Positions 16,867-22,742 of a stretch of 37,461 nt of DNA are shown piece after piece; the stretch's first letter is position 1; each line of letters opens with the position of its first letter. The translations under genes were made by a program, and so were the position numbers. The stretch comes from a bacterium. Its GTDB lineage: Bacteria > SZUA-79 > Acidulodesulfobacterales > Acidulodesulfobacteraceae. The stretch spans positions 1 to 37,461 of the forward strand of contig JAKAPT010000007.1 in NCBI GenBank assembly GCA_021806885.1. Reading direction: 5' to 3'. Below the pieces are notes generated by a model that saw nothing but the letters and a program-made list of their open reading frames with translations, had not been told where the DNA came from and did no database searches.

Positions 16867-17454
16867 ATGAATCTTTCCAATTATAACAACTGGTTTAAAG
16901 GAATTGAACCGGCCGGGCTTAAAGGGCTTGAAAATGGGCTTGTCCAGGTTTACACGGGAAACGGCAAGGGCAAAACCACCGCGGCGATAGGCCAGATGGT
17001 AAGGGCTGCCGGTCACGGCCTTAAATCCGTAATAATCCAGTTTCTTAAGGGAGGGACTTATACGGGGGAATTTAAAGCTATAACCGAACAGCTTTCTTTA
17101 ATAAAGATAGTCCAGACCGGAAGGCCTTTTTTTGTAAACAAGGAAAAAATCCCGCAGAAGGATATAGACCTGAACAGGGAAGGATTCGAGGAAGCCGTTA
17201 AAATCGCTACCGGCGAAAGCGACGTAAGCATTCTCGTGCTTGATGAAATCAACGTCGCGATTAACCTCGGGATAATTCCATTAGAGGATGTCTTAAGCCT
17301 TATAGGAAAAAAGAGGGGGGATTTAGAACTTATACTTACCGGAAGAAACGCCCCTGAAAAGCTCATTGAGGCCGCCGACCTCGTTACCGAAATGAAAGAC
17401 GTAAAGCATTATTTTTCAAAGAATGTCCCTTCAAGGACCGGGATAGAAAAATAG
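16867..17454 (+). CDS. Cob(I)yrinic acid a,c-diamide adenosyltransferase (CobO/BtuR type)
   Basis: The 195-residue protein attaches the adenosyl group to cobalt in corrinoids, for cobalamin synthesis or salvage. The P-loop GNGKGKTT is at 31-38, preceded by NGLVQVYT, with the family segments GHGLKSVIIQFLKGG and ILVLDEINVAINLG, LILTGRNAPE and ADLVTEMKDVKHYF. It has about 20 extra residues before the usual family start; no in-frame ATG lies closer to the P-loop, so the extension is probably real. There is no strong ribosome site, so coupling to the upstream DUF3857 gene 12 bases away is likely. No cobalamin riboswitch or other cobalamin gene is seen in the window. Confidence 0.93.
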   Translation: MNLSNYNNWFKGIEPAGLKGLENGLVQVYTGNGKGKTTAAIGQMVRAAGHGLKSVIIQFLKGGTYTGEFKAITEQLSLIKIVQTGRPFFVNKEKIPQKDIDLNREGFEEAVKIATGESDVSILVLDEINVAINLGIIPLEDVLSLIGKKRGDLELILTGRNAPEKLIEAADLVTEMKDVKHYFSKNVPSRTGIEK

Positions 17455-17468
17455 CCCTTTTAACCCCC

Positions 17469-17557
17469 CTCCCGGCGGGAGCCTGAGGCCGGCGCGGCTC
17501 ACCCCGCCCTTCTGTGCCTGTGTCAGCTAATCCCACGCTTGTCCGTGAGAGCGTTGG
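17469..17557. other. GC-rich non-coding stretch with two stem-loops
   Basis: Between the adenosyltransferase and malate dehydrogenase genes the sequence becomes GC-rich. It contains a perfect 5-bp hairpin CTCCC-GGC-GGGAG (17469-17481) and an 8-bp imperfect stem CCCACGCT/AGCGTTGG (17532-17539 with 17550-17557). Neither is followed by a T tract, so neither is a classical terminator. I do not recognise a riboswitch or known small RNA on either strand. It may be a transcript end or an unidentified structured RNA. Confidence 0.3.
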
Positions 17558-17576
17558 CATTTCACTCAAAAATAAA

Positions 17577-17605
17577 TTGATTTTTGGGGGTGTTCCGTGT
17601 AATAT
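17577..17605 (+). promoter_or_regulatory. Promoter of the malate dehydrogenase gene
   Basis: TTGATT (17577-17582) and TAATAT (17600-17605) are separated by 17 bases. Transcription would start near 17612, giving a leader of about 44 bases that contains the AGGAGG ribosome site. Confidence 0.5.
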
Positions 17606-17655
17606 ATTAGCTTCAATTATAATTTACTTAAACAATTTTTCAGGAGGAATCCTTA

Positions 17656-18588
17656 ATGAAAATAAGCATCATAGGCGCCGGAAGGCTGGGGGCCACGCTG
17701 GCTTACACCTTAACCCTTAAGGACGTGGTGAGGGAGATAACCCTGATAGACATAAACCAAAAGCTCGCCCGCGGAGAAATGATGGACATTTCCCAGGGAA
17801 TTTCCCTTACGGGATACACGAGGGTCAAAACCGCCGACTACGACTCCGTAAAAGACGCGGACATAATTGTGATTACGGCGGGCATACCCAGAAAACCCGG
17901 CGAATCCAGGCTCGACTTAAATAAAAAAAATGTCACCATACTAAAGGATATCGTCGGAAATATAATCAAATACAACAGGTCCGCCATACTTTTCGTCGTC
18001 TCGAATCCCGTCGATATAATGACCTATGTCGCCTACAAGGCTTCGGGCTTTGAACGCAAGAAAGTGTTCGGCATGGGGACGATGCTCGATACGATGAGGC
18101 TCCGCTCGGCCATAGGCTCTTATTTTGACTTAAATCCCAAGGATGTTGACATCTTGTTCCTGGGGGAACACGGCGACAGTATGACGCCGGTTTTTTCGCT
18201 CGCCTCGATAAATAGCGTCCCTTTAAGCGCCCTGTCCGGTTACAACAGGGAAAAACTTGAAGAAATCGCCGAAAAAGAACGCACGTGCGCGGCCGAGGTA
18301 ATAAGCCTTAAGGGAGGAACGATATTCGCGCCCGCTGTCGCGATGGCGGAAATAATAGAGTCCATGGTAAAGGACAGGAGGCAGATAATGCCGCTTTCCG
18401 TCTATCTTGAAGATTATTACGGAATAGACGGGATTTACACCGGCGTTCCCGCAATTCTTTCAAAAGAAGGGATAGAAAAGGTAGTAAAATTACCCCTCGA
18501 CGAAAAAGAAATCAAGGGGCTTCAGGCATCCGCGGCAATCATCAAAAGCGCAATCAAGGACCTTAAGGACGGCGGCCACATCGATTAA
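17656..18588 (+). CDS. mdh: Malate dehydrogenase (LDH-like type)
   Basis: A 310-residue NAD-dependent 2-hydroxyacid dehydrogenase of the LDH/MDH superfamily. The Rossmann motif GAGRLGA is at 7-13, with D32 following the second strand, which favours NAD over NADP. Active-site residues are R79 and R85 in GIPRKPGESRLDL, N117 in VSNPVD, and catalytic H172 in GEHGDSM. R79 sits where lactate dehydrogenases have Gln (position 102 in LDH numbering), so malate/oxaloacetate is the expected substrate. The ESRLDL context is more LDH-like, placing it in the LDH-like MDH group. A perfect AGGAGG ribosome site at 17642-17647 fixes the start. It appears to have its own promoter, and tRNA-Leu(CAA) follows. Confidence 0.9.
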   Translation: MKISIIGAGRLGATLAYTLTLKDVVREITLIDINQKLARGEMMDISQGISLTGYTRVKTADYDSVKDADIIVITAGIPRKPGESRLDLNKKNVTILKDIVGNIIKYNRSAILFVVSNPVDIMTYVAYKASGFERKKVFGMGTMLDTMRLRSAIGSYFDLNPKDVDILFLGEHGDSMTPVFSLASINSVPLSALSGYNREKLEEIAEKERTCAAEVISLKGGTIFAPAVAMAEIIESMVKDRRQIMPLSVYLEDYYGIDGIYTGVPAILSKEGIEKVVKLPLDEKEIKGLQASAAIIKSAIKDLKDGGHID

Positions 18589-18695
18589 TAGAACCGAAAA
18601 ACTCGCAATACTTTAATTCATATCCCTGCCCCGTTCTTTCGGGCATTTATCGAAAATGGCAGGATTATCCGCAATTATCTCTTAATTTAAGTAAA

Positions 18696-18782
18696 GCCGA
18701 AGTGGTGGAATTGGTAGACGCACCGGACTCAAAATCCGGCGGGATTAGTCCCATGGGGGTTCGATTCCCCCCTTCGGCACCA
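18696..18782 (+). tRNA. tRNA-Leu (anticodon CAA)
   Basis: The 87-base class II tRNA has acceptor GCCGAAG/CTTCGGC, anticodon stem CCGGA/TCCGG with loop CTCAAAA (anticodon CAA), a long variable arm, and encoded CCA at 18780-18782. Its 3' end CCTTCGGCACC recurs at 19693-19703, past the vapBC module. Confidence 0.95.
18771..18781 (+). repeat. Direct repeat, left copy (tRNA-Leu 3' end; attL-like)
   Basis: CCTTCGGCACC is the last part of the tRNA-Leu(CAA) gene. The same 11 bases are found at 19693-19703, and partial similarity (runs of C) extends further left. The pair brackets the vapBC module, as expected from site-specific insertion at a tRNA 3' end. Confidence 0.45.
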
Positions 18783-18859
18783 CTTATTTATAGTTAAATA
18801 ATTTTGGGCCGGATCGTGCGCCCATTGACTTTATCCTGGACTATCGGCAATTTTAAGCC

Positions 18860-18888
18860 TTGACATTATATAGACCATACTATATACT
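18860..18888 (+). promoter_or_regulatory. vapBC promoter
   Basis: TTGACA (18860-18865) and TATACT (18883-18888) are separated by exactly 17 bases, a near-consensus sigma-70 promoter. Transcription would start near 18895, giving a leader of about 90 bases before the antitoxin GTG. Confidence 0.7.
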
Positions 18889-18900
18889 GGTCTATATAAT
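18865..18900. promoter_or_regulatory. vapBC operator: 13-bp inverted repeat
   Basis: Perfect 13-base arms (ATTATATAGACCA at 18865-18877 and its complement at 18888-18900) flank a 10-base spacer. The dyad covers the region between -35 and -10 and the -10 itself, so a bound VapB-VapC complex would block RNA polymerase. This is the standard autoregulation layout of type II toxin-antitoxin operons. Confidence 0.65.
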
Positions 18901-18927
18901 TGAATGGATATAAATAACGGTTTATAA

Positions 18928-18963
18928 GACAGGTCAGTTCACCTGTCAGGGTTACCATGGTAA
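18928..18963 (+). repeat. Leader inverted repeats of vapBC
   Basis: Two further dyads lie in the leader. GACAGGT/ACCTGTC (18928-18934 with 18941-18947) has a 6-base loop, and TTACCATGGTAA (18952-18963) is a perfect 12-base palindrome. They could be extra operator sites or RNA stems near the ribosome site. Confidence 0.45.
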
Positions 18964-18985
18964 AAAATAATGGGAGATTATTATA

Positions 18986-19228
18986 GTGAAAATTAAAATC
19001 GGGGCATACGAGGCTAAAACTAAACTTCCTATGATATTGCGCAATGTTAAAGGCGGCCAGTCTTATACTATTACAAATCGCGGAGAAGATGTGGCGGAGC
19101 TTATACCCAGCGTGAATATGAACAAAAAAAATAAAGACATGGCTGTCGAAAAAATTAAAGACCTTATGTTAGGCGACCCAATAAAGGGCGTAAACATAAA
19201 AGATATGATTTCCGAGGGCAGGGCATGA
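18986..19228 (+). CDS. vapB: Phd/YefM-type antitoxin of a VapBC module
   Basis: The 80-residue antitoxin has the Phd/YefM N-terminal DNA-binding fold (IGAYEAKTKLPMILRNVKGGQSYTITNRGEDVAELIP, about residues 5-42). The C-terminal toxin-neutralising tail ends MISEGRA. Translation starts at GTG, with a GGGAGA ribosome site 8 bases before it. The TAG of a possible 9-codon leader ORF (18957-18986) overlaps the first base of this GTG. It overlaps the toxin gene by 4 bases (ATGA). Its promoter carries an overlapping inverted repeat, consistent with self-repression by the antitoxin-toxin complex. It sits between a tRNA-Leu gene and a partial copy of that gene's 3' end, suggesting acquisition by transfer. 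Confidence 0.88.
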   Translation: MKIKIGAYEAKTKLPMILRNVKGGQSYTITNRGEDVAELIPSVNMNKKNKDMAVEKIKDLMLGDPIKGVNIKDMISEGRA

Positions 19229-19647
19229 AATTCGTTCTCGATAATTCCGTAACGATGAGATGGTTTTTTGGAGACGGGAAACCGAAAGACTTAAATTACG
19301 CAAAAGACGTTCTTGAGGCTATGAGACGTGCGACGGCTATAGTGCCGGCTATATGGGGACTTGAAGTATCTAACGTCATTACAAAGGCGGAATCCAGAGG
19401 CATAGTGACGGAGGCAAGGAGCTCTATATTTCTTGAAATGTTGAGAGAACTTGATATCGAAGCTGACGTTCAGACCCATGCGCGTTCTCTCGACGACATC
19501 CTTAATTTAGCAAGGCGCTATGGACTGTCCGCTTATGACGCTTCATATCTGGAATTAGCCATGCGGGAGAACCTTTCTATAGCCACGCTGGATGAAGATT
19601 TAATTAAAGCCGCCAAAAAAGCCGGGACCAAAATTTATTACATCTAA
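19225..19647 (+). CDS. vapC: VapC-type PIN-domain ribonuclease toxin
   Basis: The 140-residue PIN-domain protein should be an RNase toxin. The acidic metal-binding residues are D6 (FVLDNSVT), E47 (GLEVSNV), D105 (SAYDASYLELA) and D123 (ATLDEDL), a complete set, so it is probably active. VapC toxins typically cut tRNA or rRNA; the target here is unknown. It is translationally coupled to the antitoxin by an ATGA overlap. The next gene is on the other strand, so the module is a two-gene unit. Confidence 0.9.
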   Translation: MKFVLDNSVTMRWFFGDGKPKDLNYAKDVLEAMRRATAIVPAIWGLEVSNVITKAESRGIVTEARSSIFLEMLRELDIEADVQTHARSLDDILNLARRYGLSAYDASYLELAMRENLSIATLDEDLIKAAKKAGTKIYYI

Positions 19648-19692
19648 CCGAAAATACCCCCCTCACCATCGCGTATATAAACCTCCTCCCCA

Positions 19693-19703
19693 CCTTCGGC
19701 ACC
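19693..19703 (+). repeat. Direct repeat, right copy (partial tRNA-Leu 3' end; attR-like)
   Basis: CCTTCGGCACC repeats the 3' end of tRNA-Leu(CAA). The rest of the tRNA is absent, so this is a remnant and not a gene. It lies 45 bases after vapC and defines a unit of about 0.92 kb (18783-19703) next to the intact tRNA. No integrase gene is inside. Confidence 0.45.
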
Positions 19704-19712
19704 GGATATTTT

Positions 19713-20783
19713 CTAATATTTTGCCCTGTGGTACTGCGTCGGCCATTCTATTTCGACGCCGAGTTTGTGGGCGGCGTAAAGGGGCCAGTAAGGGTTCCTC
19801 AAAAGTTCGCGCCCCATTTCCACCATGTCGGCCATACCGTAACCTATTATGAAATCCGCGAATCCAGGCTCGGTGATTAGTCCTACGCCGGAAACCGGGA
19901 TTGCGGCTTTTTCTCGTATCTCCTTTGAAAAACCGAGCTGGTAGCCGAAATAAAGCTCTATGTTTACGTTGGGAGAAACGCCGCCGCTTGAACAATCTAT
20001 AAGCGAAACCCCGTGTTCCTTTAATTTCCTGGCAAGGGAAATAGAAAACTCGAGGTCCACGCCTCCCTTGACCCAGTCGACCACCGAAATCCTCACGAAT
20101 ATCGGCTTGTTAGCGGGCCATACGGCCTTTACCGCCGATATTACCTCGAGAAGGAGCCTCATCCTGTTCTGGGGGCTCCCCCCGTAGTTATCTACCCTTT
20201 TATTGGAAATTGGGGATAAAAACTCATTTATAAGATAGCCGTGCGCCGCATGTATTTCTATTAAATCAAAACCTGCCTCATCGGCATTTTTCGCCCCGTT
20301 CGCGAAATCCTCCGCGACTTTTGCTATATCGCCTTCATCCATCTCTTTAGGAACAGGATGGGAAGGGTCGAAGGAAAACGGGCTGGGACCGAGAACCTGC
20401 CACCCTCCTTCGGAGGGTTTAAGGGGCTTGCTGCCTCGTAAGGGATGGTCAGTAGAGGCCTTTCTCCCGGCATGGGCCAGCTGGATTCCCACGACAGACC
20501 CGCATGATTTGCAGAAATCGACGACCGGACTGAATGCTTTCGCCTGTCCTTTATTCCATATCCCGGAGTCGTAAGGGCTTATCCTCCCCTCCGGGCTTAC
20601 GGCTGTCGCCTCGACCATTATCAACCCGACGCCCCCGAGGGCCCGCGCGCCGAGATGGGCCATGTGAAATGCGCCGACAACCCCGTTGATTGCCGAATAC
20701 ATGCACATGGGCGCCATCATAATTTTGTTTTTAACCCTTACTCCTTTAAACTCTATCGGTTCGAAAAGTTTTACCGGATTCAT
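19713..20783 (-). CDS. Old-yellow-enzyme family NADH:flavin oxidoreductase (YqjM-like)
   Basis: The 356-residue FMN-dependent TIM-barrel reductase belongs to the YqjM/thermophilic-like OYE class. C27 in APMCMYS is the class-defining cysteine near FMN. QLAHAGRKAS and IEIHAAHGYLINEFLSPISNKRVDNYGGS carry FMN- and substrate-binding residues, including the H-x2-H pair. The C-terminal GMADMVEMGRELLRNPYWP is the flavin-phosphate region. It should reduce activated C=C bonds with NAD(P)H; the natural substrate is unknown. A strong AAGGAGGG ribosome site precedes the ATG. It lies behind the terminator of the porin gene and so is likely transcribed on its own. Confidence 0.92.
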   Translation of the reverse strand: MNPVKLFEPIEFKGVRVKNKIMMAPMCMYSAINGVVGAFHMAHLGARALGGVGLIMVEATAVSPEGRISPYDSGIWNKGQAKAFSPVVDFCKSCGSVVGIQLAHAGRKASTDHPLRGSKPLKPSEGGWQVLGPSPFSFDPSHPVPKEMDEGDIAKVAEDFANGAKNADEAGFDLIEIHAAHGYLINEFLSPISNKRVDNYGGSPQNRMRLLLEVISAVKAVWPANKPIFVRISVVDWVKGGVDLEFSISLARKLKEHGVSLIDCSSGGVSPNVNIELYFGYQLGFSKEIREKAAIPVSGVGLITEPGFADFIIGYGMADMVEMGRELLRNPYWPLYAAHKLGVEIEWPTQYHRAKY

Positions 20784-20818
20784 GAAACAACCCTCCTTTT
20801 TTTATTTTAATTTTACCA

Positions 20819-20855
20819 TAAAAAAAGCGACCGGGCCCCCTGCGGTCCGATCGCT
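20819..20855 (-). terminator. Rho-independent terminator of the porin gene
   Basis: On the minus strand AGCGATCGGACC pairs with GGCCCGGTCGCT (one mismatch, one G-T wobble) around loop GCAGGG, and the stem is followed directly by seven Ts. It lies about 73 bases after the porin stop codon. Confidence 0.85.
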
Positions 20856-20927
20856 CAGTTAAAGGAAGAATTTGAAAAAGCTTTTCAGCTTGTTGGTCTT
20901 TATATTTAGAGAGAAAAGCCCATTAGA

Positions 20928-22511
20928 TTAGAACGCCACCCTCACGTGGAAGAAGTACGCGTCGGTATCTCCCATCCATTGTCCGTAATTCAGATAACCG
21001 GAAGAACCGGAAGGCAGGTCCCTGTAATTCCTGGCATTCAGGAACTGATAGTTCTGAGCGTCTAGAGCAAGCGTTATATATTTGTTCAGACGGTAACCCA
21101 CGCCGATGACCGTTCTCTGGAAATCGTAAGGATTCCCTTCCGTGAAACTTGCCTCAAGGGAGTCCGGAATTGAATAATAGAATCTCTGGAGCAGACCGAA
21201 TACCCCCCATTTGCTGTGAGGGAAATTATAATAGCCCAATAAGTCGTAGCCGTGTTCGGTGTTGTGCTGGACGGCCGCGGATCCCTCATTGAGATTAAAA
21301 GGAAGGCCGGCCCCTGCTGAATTGCATGTATATGAGCCGGATATAATTCCGCACCAGCTTCCCGCGTCCTGGCTTATGCCCCCCGAGCCGCTGATAAAGC
21401 CCCCGCTGGTCTGGTTTATGCCGTAGTCGAACTGGCCGAGGATTACGGCGTTCGGCATTTTATAAGAGAGTATGACCGAGTTCCTGACGTTGGGATTGTC
21501 GTTGGTAATCCCAAGGAATGTGTTTCCCTGAGACCATGAATAGTATTCCGTAATGCCAAGGCCGTTAAGGCCCGAATCCGCCCCCAGGGGATAAAAAGTC
21601 AGCCTTGCCTGCGGGGATTTCTGATCGGTATCTTCGTCGTTATGGAATGCCGCGTTGTTAAATATTCCCAACTGGTAATCCAAGTAAACCTTTCCGTTCG
21701 CCTTAAACGTTCCGCTCGCCCCCAATCCCGCCTGAGTAGAGGTTACGCCGATAAAGCCCCAGGGGGTCCTTTCGGCCATGTGGTAGCCTAGCATGCCGTC
21801 TTCCCACGCGATTATCGGAGTCGTAAACTGTCCTAACTGCACGTTTACGCTGAGTCCGTTGGAGTTATACAGATTGTTGGACTGGAGGTACGCGTATTTC
21901 AACCTGTAATATTCGTTGCCGGCCGTGAAACCGGAAGAAGATGAAGAGCCGCCGCTGTTATTCGACCTATTTATGTTCGGCGTAATTCTTAAAAACCAGT
22001 TGTCGTCGTGGAAAATGAAATTTAAATATGCCCTGTTTACGTTAAAGGCATTATAGTTATTATTGCCTGCGGCGGGGCGCCATGTCTGGAGCTGGAGAGA
22101 CGGGGAAAATCCGCTGTTGTTGTAGTATCCGTAACCGGCGTAAACAAGCGCTCCGAGGCTTATGTGGTTTACCCACGACGGAAGGCTTTCATTTTTAACG
22201 GTTTTCAGCGAAGCTTCGAGCTTCTTTTCTGTGGCTTTCAAATTTTCAATCTGCTTGCCGGTCTTTTCGGCGTTTGGGTTTAAAAGCTGGTTGATGACTT
22301 CCTGCCCAACTTTTACCCTTCCAGGACCGGGCTTCAAGTATACTTCTCCCGTTGCCGGGTTCTCGTAAAGGCTTATAGTTCCGCTTGCCGCAGCTGCAAA
22401 GGACTTTGCAGGCACGGTTAACGCGAATACAAAACCGATAATCGCTATTGCCAATGCCAGGCCATACGGCCTTCGCGTCACCGGTCTTTCTTTCCCAAAA
22501 ATTACTTTCAT
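20928..22511 (-). CDS. Outer-membrane porin (OprP-like, probable phosphate/anion porin)
   Basis: A 527-residue exported beta-barrel protein. The signal peptide has a basic start (about 1-15), a hydrophobic core (about 17-36) and AxA-type processing near SFAAAA. A short coiled-coil-like stretch (about 66-105) follows, then alternating amphipathic strands rich in Tyr, Asn, Gly and Trp. The last residue is Phe in HVRVAF, the canonical outer-membrane protein C-terminus. The overall plan (N-terminal helix plus 16-strand barrel) fits the Porin_O_P/OprP family. A five-unit 11-bp Pho-box-like array precedes a TATTAT -10 upstream, so phosphate limitation may induce it. Substrate identity is inferred from that promoter and not from pore residues. 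Confidence 0.8.
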   Translation of the reverse strand: MKVIFGKERPVTRRPYGLALAIAIIGFVFALTVPAKSFAAAASGTISLYENPATGEVYLKPGPGRVKVGQEVINQLLNPNAEKTGKQIENLKATEKKLEASLKTVKNESLPSWVNHISLGALVYAGYGYYNNSGFSPSLQLQTWRPAAGNNNYNAFNVNRAYLNFIFHDDNWFLRITPNINRSNNSGGSSSSSGFTAGNEYYRLKYAYLQSNNLYNSNGLSVNVQLGQFTTPIIAWEDGMLGYHMAERTPWGFIGVTSTQAGLGASGTFKANGKVYLDYQLGIFNNAAFHNDEDTDQKSPQARLTFYPLGADSGLNGLGITEYYSWSQGNTFLGITNDNPNVRNSVILSYKMPNAVILGQFDYGINQTSGGFISGSGGISQDAGSWCGIISGSYTCNSAGAGLPFNLNEGSAAVQHNTEHGYDLLGYYNFPHSKWGVFGLLQRFYYSIPDSLEASFTEGNPYDFQRTVIGVGYRLNKYITLALDAQNYQFLNARNYRDLPSGSSGYLNYGQWMGDTDAYFFHVRVAF

Positions 22512-22622
22512 TAACTCCTCCCCTTTTTTAAATTAAATTGATTTTGATTGATTTATTGATAAAACGGTTAAGCCCTGAGCAGGAAACAGGGATTTATTAT
22601 AAAAATGTTTTCTCAGGTAAAT

Positions 22623-22628
22623 ATAATA
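22623..22628 (-). promoter_or_regulatory. -10 box of the porin promoter
   Basis: The minus strand reads TATTAT, exactly 10 bases after the CTGTAAC half-site of the Pho-like box. This is the spacing known for PhoB-activated promoters such as E. coli phoA. There is no separate -35 box, also as expected. The leader would be about 100 bases. Confidence 0.55.
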
Positions 22629-22632
22629 GCAA

Positions 22633-22687
22633 AAGAATGTTACAGATTTATTACAGTTTTGTTAAACTTTTGTTAAGAAAATATTAC
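22633..22687 (-). promoter_or_regulatory. Pho-box-like array of five 11-bp repeats
   Basis: Five consecutive 11-base units (22633-22643, 22644-22654, 22655-22665, 22666-22676, 22677-22687) each begin on the minus strand with [G/T]TAA[C/T]A or close to it. Two are TTAACAAAAGT and TTAACAAAACT. The unit nearest the gene contains CTGTAAT-AAAT-CTGTAAC, a 7-base direct repeat with a 4-base AT spacer that matches the layout of the E. coli Pho box (CTGTCAT-N4-CTGTCAT). The TTAACA-N5-TTAACA pair also resembles the Bacillus PhoP box. Confidence 0.6.
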
Positions 22688-22742
22688 AAATCTGTAATGT
22701 AGAAAAGAATGGAGAAATAAAGGTACCCGATTTATTTTCGAC

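Noticed and set aside
17384-17569. Minus-strand ORF in the GC-rich gap after the adenosyltransferase gene
   Set aside because: It is short, Arg/Pro-rich, overlaps the 3' end of a certain gene and has no ribosome site; it reflects local GC bias.
17455-17655. Cobalamin riboswitch
   Set aside because: The position next to a cobalamin gene prompted a check, but the stretch lies downstream of that gene and no B12-box-like sequence was recognised on either strand.
18589-18695. Terminator between mdh and tRNA-Leu(CAA)
   Set aside because: Only a 4-bp CCCG/CGGG hairpin without a T tract; not enough to call.
20871-20890. AAAAGCTTTT palindrome after the porin gene
   Set aside because: Short and AT-rich; the strong terminator at 20819-20855 explains transcript ending.
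22530-22560. TTGAT repeats between the porin start and its promoter
   Set aside because: Three TTGAT copies resemble FNR half-sites, but no ATCAA/GTCAC partner lies at the right spacing, unlike the two boxes at 1323 and 2942.
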